From the NCBI GenBank assembly GCA_022605955.1, contig JAKCOZ010000008.1, positions 38,046,547 through 38,110,546 of the forward strand: a DNA stretch of 64,000 bases, written 5' to 3'. The translations under genes and the position numbers were made by a program. The notes below the pieces were generated by a model that saw only the letters and a program-made list of their open reading frames with translations, searched no databases and had not been told where the DNA came from. Below, piece after piece: positions 8,660 through 22,364 of the stretch; the first letter of the stretch is position 1, and every line of letters starts with the position of its first letter. This DNA comes from Rallus limicola. Its lineage: Eukaryota > Chordata > Aves > Gruiformes > Rallidae.

Positions 8660-9115
8660 ACAATGTTTATAAGCATGGCATTTGTTATCGACACGTATCA
8701 GTGCACCAGAACGGAGACACTTGATTCCTACACAACTGTCTACACGCAAATGGAAGCCACAGCTAAAGCAACACAAATACCTAAAGTACAATGAGACTGT
8801 CAAATCCCTGCACAGAAACATCCTGCACTGGTGTCACGACAAAACACAGGGGGCATGCCCGTGCGCAGGCCCTTCATACTCAGCTGGGCGACTCTGAACT
8901 CGGGCAGGCCAGAGGGGCACGAGTCAAATTCGTCACCTTAGCGTACCCCAAAGTGAAAACTTCCTCTAAGTTGTGCTAGAAGGACCAAGGGAGGTGGAAA
9001 GGAAGAGAGGAAATGCTGGCACTCCCCGTGTTTACCTTACGTTACACCTTTCCAGATAAAAAAAAAAGCTCTTCTCTATTTGGGAGGGGAGGAAGGAAAA
9101 ATAAAAAGACCTCCC
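8660..9115. other. Spacer between the 106-codon ORF and gene A exon 6 (unit 1)
   Basis: No supported gene. It contains an A-tract (about 9059-9067) of variable length. In unit 4 most of this spacer, together with exon 6, is deleted (junction about 36642). Confidence 0.4.
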
Positions 9116-12027
9116 TTAGGATAGCGGCCCAGGAAACCTTGGAAAAATATCCCTGCGTGGACACAGAGACAAAGGAATGTTGGGGCAGCACGGAGGAAGT
9201 TCAGCAATGAAACTGAAAGCAAACCTTTCGGAGAAGAAAGTCCAAGCAAACAGAAGGGGTTTACCTCGCACAAGGAGCTGTCTTGTCCCAAAGGGAGAGT
9301 GTTGCGTTGCCCAGGGGAGTCCCGCGAGGCCTCTGAGCTGCAAGAGAAGAGCGTAAGCCATCAGTCACTGTCAAAGGGAACTGAGGAGGTTGATGAGGTT
9401 ACGCTGAAGAGCTTCCCCAAAGGTCAATGTTTCCTTTCTCCCCGACGTCGCCACATTCCCTGTGTTCCGTTACTTTAGAACGGGCTCGGATTTGCTTATT
9501 GGCAACTGCAGCAAGTGGAGCTTGGCACAAGGTATCGCCAGGCTGAACCCCAAAGTCAAACCCAAAAAGGGTTCTGGGGATCTAACACCTCAAATCCAAC
9601 CAATTGCCTTCCGGCCAGCTGGCAGCGGCCCTATCGCAGCTGAAGCTGGCTGCATCCAAGGCAGCCCCGGGACTGAGATGCAGAGCTAAACGCCCAGCCC
9701 CAACCCAGCAGCAGCCCAGGGATACAGGGAAGAAACTGAGCTCCCGCTCCAGCACTGCCAGACGCTACCGAGGTGCAATGCCGACACCATCCCTACGTGA
9801 GCCGAGGGGGACAGTTGCACCACACGCCAGGAAGAGCGCAGAAGAAACAAGCTCACGCCTTGACCTCAGCCTTACCAGTCTGCACCATTTCTTCTCCCCG
9901 TACAGAACGTCTTGGTCTTTTCATGGGAGGCTCAGAAGAAAGGGCCTGAGTCTGAAACAGAAACAAACAAAGCACCACCCTGAGTTGAACCTGAACACCA
10001 GCCCAAGCCAGCGGAAACTTCCGGAAATGGAGGCAGCTCTGCTCCGACGTGGGGACCGGCATTTGCTGGCTCAGAGCACAGCAGAAGGATCTTTGCAGGA
10101 TCTCTGACCAGCAAGCTGCCCTTTGCGTCTGATTGTTCATACGGGCTCTCCTGCGCGCAGGGATTAAACCCCCTCAGCCTTCCTGCCCAGTTCCCCTCGG
10201 ACAGCTCCTCAGCTTTCCAGACTGCAGCCCTGACTCTGGCTTGGGGAGCGCTGAGCCCCTCAGAAAGGGGTTTTGTACAAACAAAGACTCAATGTCGCTC
10301 TCAGGGACAACGACGAATAGAGCACAACGGTTTCTTATTCCTCCTCTCCACCTGCGGGGCAGTAAGAAAAAGAACACTGCACCTCCCAACCAAACGAAGG
10401 GCTCAAGCAGCTCGGCACTCGTTTTTACAGCGCCAAAGTCCTAGGGGAATCCTCTCCCAGACCGCTGGATACCGAACCCAGCCCAGAGGGCTTGATCCAG
10501 AGGAAGCAGGCGACTGTTCTCGCAAGGTCATGCATTTTGGGTGCTCCTTCCTCAGCTCCACGTGCCAGGGCAGAGCACGCAAACCTGAGCCAGGCAAAGC
10601 CAGCACACAGAGGCGCGTGCTGTCAAGGGAAAAGAACCACCTACGGCTGCACGGCTTCAGGAAAGTCTCTGCTAACCTCTCCCGCAGACTCTGCTCCTGG
10701 AGCGTCATCGCTGCCTGAAGACCGGCGTTTCCATGCTCTCTTGGCTCGTATCGTCCCCGCAGCAGCAGCAGCAACCGCTTTGGGCCCAGAGACGGCATCA
10801 TCTAAACAACAAAGGCAGAGCACCTCACAGCGTGACTTAAGAGGGGGTTAGGACTGCCATTGACATGGAAGCCAACCTCCTTCACCCCACCCAAAGCAGT
10901 GCGATTCAGGCCAAGCTGCACACCCTTCTGCAGCTTCAGGCACCCCTCAGTTCTCCAAGGGACGCCAAACCTCAGAAGAACCGGGGCTAGCAACTACCTC
11001 TGTCACGGGCGGCACCTGCTTGTAGCTTTTGCAGTTCCTGCCGGTCACGATGTCCCGCAGGCAGCTGAGGGCTGAGGGAAGAAGACACACAACAGGGATT
11101 TACAACCGTGGGTGAGCTTCACACAAGCAAACTTCCAAAGCTAATTGCTGCGCTTCCCCTTCCAAGGCCCCCCAGGATCATCTCAGACACACACACAGCC
11201 ACTGCAGAGCATCCCCCGCCTCTCCCAGCCAAGGCATCGCTAATTCCCTTCTGTTAATGCTTCTTCTTCATGTCTTACGCTTCTTCCCAGCACCAAACAA
11301 ATGGCTTTGGCTAACGTGGAACTCTGCACAGGTTAAACACACACACACACACACTCCCCACAAGCCGCACACTGCCCTTCAGCAGGGCAATGCCCGTGTA
11401 TACAGCGCTGAGTTACTCTCCCCGCGGCTTTCACCACCCACACCCGCAAGTTTCCTCTTTCTCCCACGGGAAACCTCAAGGGGCACAAATAACAACCAGC
11501 CTGCCTCTGAGAGTTCCGTGCAAGGGGACCTGGGAACACCTGGGCCACCTTACAGCCCAGCCCAGCCAGCGCTGCTGCAAAACCTCCTTGCAGCAGGACA
11601 GCAGCTGAAGCCACCTAACACGGTTTCCCTGCAACCACTTCGCCCGCCGTTCCCAGCGATGGAGCGCTGAGGGAAACCGGCTCTCCCGCTCACATCGTGC
11701 CATGACAGCCAGCAGCGCCTGCAAAGGCACCTTCCTCCACCTGGGACTGTGCTCTGCACGCCTGCGGGGAACTACTTCAGGGGCGGCCAGCGTCTCCCTC
11801 CAGAAGACGCTCACTCTCCTCAGGGACACAGAAGCCACAGGCATGGCACGCCCATCGCTGCACACAGCAGGGCCCTTGCAACAAAACGCATCTCTAAGGT
11901 CCCTTGCAATCCCACAACCAGCCACCAGCTCTTACTGGGAGCTCCGGGACACTGGCACTGCTTAACACCTGGGAAGGCATCCCCGCTTCTCCACACGCCC
12001 CACGCAAGGACTCCCCTCCACCCGCTG

Positions 12028-12072
<45 letters not shown>

Positions 12073-12960
12073 CCCTCTGCTCCTTCCCCACGCACGCTCC
12101 CAGGGGCCGCTTCTTTTCAAACCTCCCGCCTGCCAGACGGAAAAGCCAACGGGGGCCGGAGGGGCGCGGGTCTGCCAAGGGCCTTCTCGCAGCGGGGGGA
12201 CCCCGAGACCCGCTCCCGCCCTGGGCTCTAACGCCCAGGACAGGCGCCCGAGGCGCCGCGCTACGGGCTGGCTCGGAGGAGACAGGGCGGGGGGGGGCGG
12301 GGAAAGAGGTCCCGCAGGCCGCACCCCGAGAGGCCGCGGGCACTCAGGGCCGGGCCGGGGCGAGGCCCTCGGGAGGCCGTACGGCGTCGGGGCGGCTCAC
12401 TGACCTGGGGGGCGGCCTCTGAAGCGGTGGCGCGGCGGACGGCGGCCAAGAAGGCGCCCAAGGCCCCCAGCAGCCATTGCTACCTCGGCCCCGGCAGCCC
12501 GCGGCGGAAACGCACCCATCCTGTGCCCCGCCCCGCCCGGCTCGGCCGCCCCTCCCACGGGTGTGCGGACCAGCCCGTCCATTGGCTCCTCCCGCTGCCT
12601 GTCTGGGGAGGCAGAGCCCGGGCAAGCGAAGGGGAGGGGCCAGGACGGCCACGCATGCGTGCTGCTGCTCCCCCGCCCGCGGGCGGCACCTCCTGCGCTG
12701 CCGGAGGAGAGGGGCGGCTCTCTCCTCTCTCTCTCTCTCCGCCCCCCCAACGCAGGCTGCGCGGCCCGAGGGACGCGGCGGGGTGTGGGAGCGGCCGGCG
12801 GACCGGCCCCTGGGCGGGTTCCCCTCCGCTTTCCTCCCCCCGGCTCGGCGGGGGAAAGGACGGAGCTTCCCGGGCCTTACCGAGCCCTTTGCTCCTCACA
12901 CTCCCGGCGCTCGGTGCCTGTCTCCTCTCCCGCTCCCGCAGGAGCGACCGGCACAGCCAT
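9116..12960 (-). CDS. Gene A copy 2 (complete, six exons, 154 codons)
   Basis: Exons, read leftwards: 12881-12960, 10998-11071, 10677-10801, 9876-9951, 9265-9337 and 9116-9152. They total 465 nt, i.e. 154 codons plus TAA. Exon 5 has a strong acceptor (ctcttctcttgcag) and a GTAAAC donor; exon 6 follows tgtgtccacgcag and ends FPGPLS-stop. The full model therefore runs across what looks like a unit boundary: exons 5-6 sit at the right end of the preceding unit. Exon 3 differs from the other copies (RSSGSDDAPG). Six consensus exons staying in one frame support a real or recently real coding gene. I see no AATAAA close behind exon 6, so the 3' end is uncertain. Confidence 0.6.
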
Positions 12961-13625
12961 GGCCGAAGGCACGACTGAGCGAGAGCGGCGGGTGTGCAGG
13001 ACGCGGTGTCCCGGGAAACGGAGCGGGCAGTCGGAAAGCGTTCAACGGCCCGCCCGGGACTGGCCCGCCCGGCTGCCCGGGCAACGCCGACGCGCAACCG
13101 GCCGCCGAGGCCAGCGGGCAAGGCCGAAGCCAGCGGGCGGGAACGGGGCGGCTTTCGCCTCTCGCGCTGGCTTCGGCTGGTTCCCGGAGCCACCACACTT
13201 CCCCCTGCCCTGCCCTGCCCTGCCCTAGCAAGAACGGCGGGGATGCGGATTGGGAGGGAGGGAGGGAGGGAGGGAGGGAGGGTGCTGCGCGGGCAGCCGG
13301 GATGAGGCTTCTCGGGATGCCCCCGGGTTTCGACACCGAAAATCCCGGCATCGCCTTGTGTTTACCTGCCGTTTGTCGTTCCCGGATAAAAGAGGAGTCC
13401 CCGCCGAGGCAAAAGTCATCAGTATCAAACACGAGGAAGATCAATGCCTTTGAATGGTGCTACAGAACAGCCAGCGCTGGGGATCTGTTACCTTCAAGTT
13501 ACGCTGCCAGCACTAGAACTAGATGCTGCCTCCCTTAACACAGAGCAGCAAAGACTAAGTCTCCAGCCCCATTTACACCAGCTACACAGTCACCACCCAA
13601 AAGGCAGTGCTTATTCTCCCTGTCC

Positions 13626-13733
13626 TTACTTGTCGGCGCCTGTGGGCAGTGGATCAGCCGGGCTTCTAGGCCATTTTCCCTTCTGTTGCTTGAGGAGCTC
13701 TTGGTACATCTTCTTTTCTCCTGGCTTAACATC
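13626..13733 (-). CDS. Gene C terminal exon, unit 2
   Basis: Same acceptor, frame and stop as in unit 1. No coding change seen. Confidence 0.45.
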   Translation of the reverse strand, partial: DVKPGEKKMYQELLKQQKGKWPRSPADPLPTGADK

Positions 13734-15441
13734 CTGCCAGAAGAGAGAGACCGGAGCAGCCTGCAATTCAAAACATGTTCAACGCCCAGCAATACATCCC
13801 AAACCAAAGCAGCCGGGACTGGAAAACACAGATGGCCCGAAACCACCCCAGGGAGCCAACAAGCAGCCCCTCTCACCCATGGGCTCAGGCCTTTCCTTTG
13901 CCAGGGATCCTTACAAACACCTCTCTAGGCGTTTCTCTCGGCCGCAGCAGCCTGCAATTTAAAACATGCTCAACGTCCAGCAATAGCTCCCAAACCAAAA
14001 GAGCCAGGACTTAAAGAAATAGCTGCCTTGAGACCTCCCCAGGGAACCCATAAGCAGCCCCTCTTACCCTGAAGCTCAAGCCTTTCCTTTGCCAGGGATC
14101 CCTCCTAACACCTCCCTAGGTTTTTTCTCGGCCGCAGCGGCCTTCCATTCAAACATGCCCAAAGTCCAGCAATAACTCCCAAACCAAAGGAGCCAGGACT
14201 GAAAGACCTTGTCCCTGCCCCTCCTGGGCTGTGAACAGGAGGGAAGAAGGGAGCAAATTTCTGACTAAAGTCTGCTAGCGAGGGAGTGGGGCGGGGAAAG
14301 TGTTTTAAGATCTGGTTGCGTTTGTTTGAAGGGGTGGTTGCACTCCTGACTCTGGGTTTTCACTGTTCCTTTCTAGCATAGTAGAATAAATTCAGTAACT
14401 TTCTCTTCTGCATTCTGTGTTGAGTCTGTTTTGCCCGCGTCGTTAATGACAGGATGATTTCTCTCTCCTTAGTTTGACTCTTGAGCCTCTTAATATACAT
14501 TTTCTCCCCTGTCCAACTACGAAGGGGAGGAAGAGACTGATTTTGGTGGGCGTCTGGCTTCCAGCCAGGGCTAAACCACCACACCAGCGCAGAGCTGGAC
14601 ACAGAGGAAGAGGGAAAAGGCTATAAAAAGCGGGCCTGCATAAAGGAAAGAAGGTACCTGACTGGCAAAGGTTCAAGTTCTAAGTACACAGAACTAAGGT
14701 ATTGGTTAAATGGTGTATTGAACTTTGTGTTTGATGGGCAAAAGCTGTATGTTGCAGTTGCGTCTACATGGGAGTGAATGAGACGCGCACAAAGCGAGTG
14801 TGGAGCTTTGATCCGCAGTTCTGGTATCCCCTGAGGGGTGCAGACAGAAAGCAGCAAAGCATAAAAAACCCCAAACCCAAAACCCCCCCGCAGGGGCCCA
14901 GGGAAAGCAAAAGGTAAAAAGGTTCTATAAGAAAAAGTTATTACAAAGGAAAAATACCCCAAGGCCCTACCCCAGAACGATGGTTGAAATACTGTTTATT
15001 GGGTCAATGTTGCTCCGTGCCCAAACAAAGGACTTCACGCCAGCACGGCTCTTTTTATATATAATTCAAATATTTATTGCAATAAAATAAATAAATATCT
15101 ATCTTCTCACATTTAACAGACAGACAAAACCAGAACAACAAAACCAAGTTCAGAACAGAAACTAAAACAAGAGTCAGCCCAAGGTGATCACGTTGTAACT
15201 GCAGTAGTGCCCGTCTTACAGCAGCTGCTGATGGATTCTTCCTGTTGGAGCTTTTGGGCAGAGAAAGTTCCCTGGCCAGGGGCTGGGACAATACCAGCTG
15301 TCTGCCCTCCAACACATGCTATCACAACCACCGGCTTACATGGATCCGAAGCTCTGCTGTCACAGAGAGAGTCACCAATAGCATGAAGAAAGGACTAAAG
15401 AGCACCACGTAACCACAAGCCTGAGTTAAGTAGCGGGGCCC

Positions 15442-17512
15442 TGTAAGCAAATTCCTTAGTGCAAGCCACATATTCCCTGGTGGAAACAACAGTGGAAAAA
15501 TACCATCTTTTGTGGCCCTCTGGGAGACCGCAACACAACTTATTTTCAATTCCCAAGACATTCTATATGATGTGTGGATTAGCAGCTCTGATGTTTTTGC
15601 CTTGTGTGATACCATGCCTGATTCAGTTGATTCAAACCGTAGTGAACCGCATGCAAATAATCACTGTAAACTCACCCCATGATGTTAAACATATCAGATG
15701 GATAAAGCCAACCAAACACGCAGCTGTTAGAATTATATAATCAAATTGATTTCGTTTTATGTACACTGAAAAACCTTTGAATGTTTGAACAATGAAAACT
15801 TTTATTATAAAACATAACTAAACAAGAAACTATTAACAAGAATTAGAAAACAACTATTTATGGTCGAAACAACAAAACAAACTAGTAAGGAATATGGAAA
15901 TAACTGCAAGTAGAGAAACCCCGAACAAAGCATAAAGTAATATTGTAGAACGCCTTTTGTAACATTCCATCTCCATTTTCAGTTCTTGATATTTGTTGTC
16001 AACATTTTGCCTAAAAGTAAACGACAAAGAAAGAAAACGTTTTAATCCTGGCCATAACTGCCCATACAGGTTAACTGCTTTCAGTAACACCCACCTTGAT
16101 GCTCGCTTCGGAGGGAAAGTCCGCACTTTTGTCCTTTCCTCTCCGGCAAGTGACGCCACAATCTAATGGTGACAAACATTGCACCACTGTAACTACCAGG
16201 CCATATTTATTGGCCATAAATGGTACCATTAACACACTCACTGATACGGTGGCAAGCTCGGGGAACGGGTCCGGGATCTCACACTCTGAGCTCTCACCCT
16301 CACGTGCGGTCGCCATCTCTCACCCCCACACCATTTGCGCATGTTTTGTTTTTATATTGTCTGCGCACGCGCGATTTCTCTCCACAGAAAGCACTGGAAA
16401 GTTCTAGAAGGTGGCGCATGCAAAATCCCTTTAGTGTAGCCAAAATAGTGACGCAAGATGTATATGAAATTGCTTCTACGTTATTAAGTGTTAAGAATAT
16501 TGTAACCCAACTTAGATTTTGTTTATGTACCACTAAACACTTTTGATTTTATAGAACTAATGCATTCTTAAAGTCAAACGGAGTGTTGGACAGCGCAACA
16601 AATTCAATGAACCACTATGCAGCCAGTAAACAAAACAACCCGGTCAAGTTCGACACAGCCCTTTAAATGGTGTCGGGGTGGTAGAAGTGTCCCACTTCTG
16701 TTGCTCACACCACTCTGGATCTGATACAAAAATCAGACAAAAACAAACAACATGCTATAGTAGCAACTCTGCCAATAATTAACCTTCTTTTGGTTATAAA
16801 TTAGTCCTGCACCTCAGTTTGATATTATACAAATCTTGTCAATCGTGGGAAATTGCGAGGAGGAAGCGACATTCATCACTTACAGCCCCCCCCCCCAAAA
16901 TGCATGATCAGCCAAAATTTGGATCTAGACTAAATGAGGCATGAAAATCTATGTTACACCCAGCTTCCACCTCCCAATTCTCCCAAGCTACATTTACATT
17001 ATATATACTGTAAAATTGGTATTATAATATCAATTCTTTTTATACACGCACAAAATTTGTTATTGATTATCAGAAATTCATTATTAGACTTGTAGTCTAT
17101 ACTATTTTCTTTCTCTCTCTCTTACTCTTTCTATTTCTGTCTTCTCTGCTGCCACCACAGTAGGTCATCAGTCAGAGCCACGGGGTGGAATGTAAGGAAA
17201 TTCCGTGGTGCAAGCCACAGAGTTTCCAAAAACTCCGTAAATCCTTCAATAGATGCCTGTCTCTGACTGATGGTGGGATGAGCATCCATAAATAATAGGA
17301 TGCTTTACAAACAGAAGTTTAAGGAGTTACATTTCCAAGGTCTGGACAAAGAATAGACCTTAGTCCTTATCAATAGAAGCCCTGTGCTAAGGAATTTAAG
17401 GAGGAAACCTTTCCAAGGACTAAATCACTTTAGTGCCAATTACGAAGGACCATTTGGCACTTGGAGGTTGTTGGAGGAGATACCTCTGATAATGACAATG
17501 TCCAGCTGGGAC
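15442..17512 (+). mobile_element. Collapsed provirus, unit 2 (LTR truncated)
   Basis: Same 5' LTR stump and env remnant as unit 1. The 3' LTR starts at 17191 and is cut at about 17512 by the class B deletion, which joins it straight to the downstream 106-codon ORF. TATA, poly(A) signal and the right GGCCC are lost. Confidence 0.75.
15854..16316 (-). CDS. Gene D copy 2
   Basis: Exons 16242-16316, 16095-16162 and 15854-16010. All splice sites kept. Differences: Glu to Lys (PPKRASR) in exon 2 and Ile to Val in the membrane segment. Confidence 0.6.
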
Positions 17513-18390
17513 ATTGTGTCACCCTCCACAGGGCCAGACAACCAGATACTACGTCGTCCTGCTGGGTGGTGCAGCTACGGTCTACCTACCAAGTGGCACA
17601 GGTACCAATCACCGGGATACTCACCAGTCTTTGGTATCCCAGATGGAAAGGGATCTCCTCCATATTTTTGTATATCCAGGTGGTAATCGTTGGCACTGGT
17701 TGACGGGAGAAGGTTGGAAAACTGGGCAAGGATGGAAGATGGAACCAGGATGGAACAGCAGGGTAGGGTGGCGCACTGGGGTGTGTTTTAACTTCACAGT
17801 CAATTGGAGCGATCGAATAGATTGGAGGGTCTGACAGGTCTGGAGCAGGGAGGAAGGAGGAAGCGCTGGAGAAGGCTGGAGCAGTCGAGGAAGCCGGAGC
17901 GCTGTGGTGCAGGAAAAAACAAAAGAGAAGAACCACAATGTTTATAAGCATGGCATTTGTTATCGACACGTATCAGTGCACCAGAACGGAGACACTTGAT
18001 TCCTACACAACTGTCTACACGCAAATGGAAGCCACAGCTAAAGCAACACAAATACCTAAAGTACAATGAGACTGTCAAATCCCTGCACAGAAACATCCTG
18101 CACTGGTGTCACGACAAAACACAGGGGGCATGCCCGTGCGCAGGCCCTTCATACTCAGCTGGGCGACTCTGAACTCGGGCAGGCCAGAGGGGCACGAGTC
18201 AAATTCGTCACCTTAGCGTACCCCAAAGTGAAAACTTCCTCTAAGTTGTGCTAGAAGGACCAAGGGAGGTGGAAAGGAAGAGAGGAAATGCTGGCACTCC
18301 CCGTGTTTACCTTACGTTACACCTTTCCAGATAAAAAAAAAAGCTCTTCTCTAGTTGGGAGGGGAGGAAGGAAAAAGAAAAAGACCTCCC

Positions 18391-20791
18391 TTAGGATAGC
18401 GGCCCAGGAAACCTTGGAAAAATATCCCTGCGTGGACACAGAGACAAAGGAATGTTGGGGCAGCACGGAGGAAGTTCAGCAATGAAACTGAAAGCAAACC
18501 TTTCGGAGAAGAAAGTCCAAGCAAACAGAAGGGGTTTACCTCGCACAAGGAGCTGTCTTGTCCCAAAGGGAGAGTGTTGCGTTGCCCAGGGGAGTCCCGC
18601 GAGGCCTCTGAGCTGCAAGAGAAGAGCGTAAGCCATCAGTCACTGTCAAAGGGAACTGAGGAGGTTGATGAGGTTACGCTGAAGAGCTTCCCCAAAGGTC
18701 AATGTTTCCTTTCTCCCCGATGTCGCCACATTCCCTGTGTTCCGTTACTTTAGAACGGGCTCGGATTTGCTTATTGGCAACTGCAGCAAGTGGAGCTTGG
18801 CACAAGGTATCACCAGGCTGAACCCCAAAGTCAAAACCAAAAAGGGTTCTGGGGATCTAACACCTCAAATCCAACCAATTGCCTTCCGGCCAGCTGGCAG
18901 CGGCCCTATCGCAGCTGAAGCTGGCTGCATCCAAGGCAGACCCGGGACTGAGATGCAGAGCTAAACGCCCAGCCCCAACCCAGCAGCAGCCCAGGGATAC
19001 AGGGAAGAAACTGAGCTCCCGCTCCAGCACTGCCAGACGCTACCGAGGTGCAATGCCGACACCATCCCTACGTGAGCCGAGGGGGACAGTTGCACCACAC
19101 GCCAGGAAGAGCGCAGAAGAAACAAGCTCACGCCTTGACCTCAGCCTTACCAGTCTGCACCATTTCTTCTCCCCGTACAGAACGTCTTGGTCTTTTCATG
19201 GGAGGCTCAGAAGAAAGGGCCTGAGTCTGAAACAGAAACAAACAAAGCACCACCCTGAGTTGAACCTGAACACCAGCCCAAGCCAGCGGAAATTTCCGGA
19301 AATGGAGGCAGCTCTGCTCCGACGTGGGGACCGGCATTTGCTGGCTCAGAGCGCAGCAGAAGGATCTTTGCAGGATCTCTGACCAGCAAGCTGCCCTTTG
19401 CGTCTGATTGTTCATACGGGCTCTCCTGCGCGCAGGGATTAAACCCCCTCAGCCTTCCTGCCCAGTTCCCCTCGGACAGCTCCTCAGCTTTCCAGACTTC
19501 AGCCCTGACTCTGGCTTGGGGAGCGCTGAGCCCCTCAGAAAGGGGTTTTGTACAAACAAAGACTCAATGTCGCTCTCAGGGACAACGACGAATAGAGCAC
19601 AACGGTTTCTTATTCCTCCTCTCCACCTGCGGGGCAGTAAGAAAAAGAACACTGCACCTCCCAACCAAACGAAGGGCTCAAGCAGCTCGGGACTCGTTTT
19701 TACAGCGCCAAAGTCCTAGGGGAATCCTCTCCCAGACCGCTGGATACCGAACCCAGCCCAGAGGGCTTGATCCAGAGGAAGCAGGCGACTGTTCTTGCAA
19801 GGTCATGCATTTTGGGTGCTCCTTCCTCAGCTCCACGTGCCAGGGCAGAGCACGCAAACCTGAGCCAGGCAAAGCCAGCACACAGAGGCGCCTGCTGTCA
19901 AGGGAAAAGAACCACCTACGGCTGCACGGCTTCAGGAAAGTCTCTGCTAACCTCTCCCGCAGACTCTGCTCCTGGAGCGGCATCGCTGCCCGAAGCCTGG
20001 CGTTTCCATGCTCTCTTGGCTCGTATCGTCCCCGCAGCAGCAGCAGCAACCGCTTTGGGCCCAGAGACGGCATCATCTAAACAACAAAGGCAGAGCACCT
20101 CACAGCGTGACTTAAGAGGGGGTTAGGACTGCCATTGACATGGAAGCCAACCTCCTTCACCCCACCCAAAGCAGTGCGATTCAGGCCAAGCGGCACACCC
20201 TTCTGCAGCTTCAGGCACCCCTCAGTTCTCCAAGGGACGCCAAACCTCAGAAGAACCGGGGCTAGCAACTACCTCTGTCACGGGCGGCACCTGCTTGTAG
20301 CTTTTGCAGTTCCTGCCGGTCACGATGTCCCGCAGGCAGCTGAGGGCTGAGGGAAGAAGACACACAACAGGGAGTTACAACCGTGGGTGAGCTTCACACA
20401 AGCAAACTTCCAAAGCTAATTGCTGCGCTTCCCCTTCCAAGGCCCCCCAGGATCATCTCAGACACACACACAGCCACTGCAGAGCATCCCCCGCCTCTCC
20501 CAGCCAAGGCATCGCTAATTCCCTTCTGTTAATGCTTCTTCTTCATGTCTTACGCTTGTTCCCAGCACCAAACAAATGGCTTTGGCTAACGTGGAACTCT
20601 GCACAGGTTAAACACACACACACACCCACACACACAAGCCACACACTGCCCTTCAGCAGGGCAATGCCCGTGTATACAGCGCTGAGTTACTCTCCCCGCG
20701 GCTTTCACCACCCACACCCGCAAGTTTCCTTGCGGGGAAGGCATCCCCGCTTCTCCACACGCCCCACGCAAGGACTCCCCTCCACCCGCTG

Positions 20792-20836
<45 letters not shown>

Positions 20837-21722
20837 CCCTCTGCTCCTTCCCCACGCACGCTCCCAGGGGCCGCTTCTTTTCAAACTTCCCGCCTGCCAG
20901 ACGGAAAAGCCAACGGGGGCCGGAGGGGCGCGGGTCTGCCAAGGGCCTTCTCGCAGCGGGGGGACCCCGAGACCCGCTCCCGCCCTGGGCTCTAACGCCC
21001 AGGACAGGCGCCCGAGGCGCCGCGCTACGGGCTGGCTCGGAGGAGACAGGGCGGGGGGGGGCGGGGAAAGAGGTCCCGCAGGCCGCACCCCGAGAGGCCG
21101 CGGGCACTCAGGGCCGGGCCGGGGCGAGGCCCTCGGGAGGCCGTACGGCGTCGGGGCGGCTCACTGACCTGGGGGGCGGCCTCTGAAGCGGTGGCGCGGC
21201 GGACGGCGGCCAAGAAGGCGCCCAAGGCCCCCAGCAGCCATTGCTACCTCGGCCCCGGCAGCCCGCGGCGGAAACGCACCCATCCTGTGCCCCGCCCCGC
21301 CCGGCTCGGCCGCCCCTCCCACGGGTGTGCGGACCAGCCCGTCCATTGGCTCCTCCCGCTGCCTGTCTGGGGAGGCAGAGCCCGGGCAAGCGAAGGGGAG
21401 GGGCCAGGACGGCCACGCATGCGTGCTGCTGCTCCCCCGCCCGCGGGCGGCACCTCCCGCGCTGCCGGAGGAGAGGGGCGGCTCTCTCCTCTCTCTCTCT
21501 CTCCGCCCCCCCAACACAGGCTGCGCGGCCCGAGGGACGCGGGGGGGTGGGAGCGGCCGGCGGACCGGCCCCTTGGCGGGTTCCCCTCCGCTTTCCTCCC
21601 CCCGGCTCGGCGGGGGAAAGGACGGAGCTTCCCGGGCCTTACCGAGCCCTTTGCTCCTCACACTCCCGGCGCTCGGTGCCTGTCTCCTCTCCCGCTCCCG
21701 CAGGAGCGACCGGCACAGCCAT
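18391..21722 (-). CDS. Gene A copy 3 (complete)
   Basis: Exons, read leftwards: 21643-21722, 20273-20346, 19952-20076, 19151-19226, 18540-18612 and 18391-18427. The frame is open throughout. Intron 1 is about 0.5 kb shorter than in copies 1 and 2 because of the deletion near 20735, but both splice sites are untouched. Exon 3 reads RQASGSDAAPG, a variant shared with copy 5. Confidence 0.6.
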
Positions 21723-22364
21723 GGCCGAAGGCACGACTGAGCCAGAGCGGCGGGTGTGCAGGACGCGGTGTCCCGGGAAACGGAGCGGGCAGTCGGAAAG
21801 CGTTCAACGGCCCGCCCGGGACTGGCCCGCCCGGCTGCCCGGGCAACGCCGACGCGCAACCGGCCGCCGAAGCCAGCGGGCAAGGCCGAAGCCAGCGGGC
21901 GGGAACGGGGCGGCTTTCGCCTCTCGCGCTGGCTTCGGCTGGTTCCCGGAGCCACCACACTTCCCCCTGCCCTAGCAAGAACGGCGGGGATGCGGATTGG
22001 GAGGGAGGGAGGGAGGGAGGGTGCTGCGCGGGCAGCCGGGATGAGGCTTCTCGGGATGCCCCCGGGTTTCGACACCGAAAATCCCGGCATCGCCTTGTGT
22101 TTACCTGCCGTTTGTCGTTCCCGGATAAAAGAGGAGTCCCCACCGAGGCAAAAGTCATCAGTGTCAAACACGAGGAAGATCAATGCCTTTGAATGGTGCT
22201 ACAGAACAGCCAGCGCTGGGGATCTGTTACCTTCAAGTTACGCTGCCAGCACTAGAACTAGATGCTGCCTCCCTTAACACAGAGCAGCAAAGACTAAGTC
22301 TCCAGCCCCATTTACACCAGCTACACAGTCACCACCCAAAAGGCAGTGCTTATTCTCCCTGTCC

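Larger units (their letters stand above)
1..9811. repeat. Tandem array unit 1 (class A), cut at an arbitrary left edge
   Basis: This is the first of seven head-to-tail copies of an 8.8-10.5 kb unit; the same order of landmarks recurs at 9812, 19087, 27847, 37262, 46032 and 56562. The window opens inside the array, so the true left border is not visible. Class A means the 3' LTR is full length (7370-8218) and there is an extra T at about 5357 (cgttgttaac, against cgttgtaac in class B). Its 0.7-kb env segment is deleted, unlike unit 6. Confidence 0.97.
9812..19086. repeat. Tandem array unit 2 (class B)
   Basis: Same landmark order as unit 1, over 9275 bp. Class B: the LTR is cut from about 17512, removing roughly 0.55 kb that includes its TATA box, poly(A) signal and 3' target-site copy. 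It keeps the full intron that units 3 and 5 have shortened. Around 15230-15250 it has a private small deletion in the AT-rich ORF region. Confidence 0.97.

Noticed and set aside
8311..8694. Leftward 127-codon ORF opposite the 106-codon ORF
   Set aside because: It has no promoter, splice or poly(A) support, and a Pro/Ser-rich low-complexity composition. Only the rightward ORF is listed, itself with low confidence.
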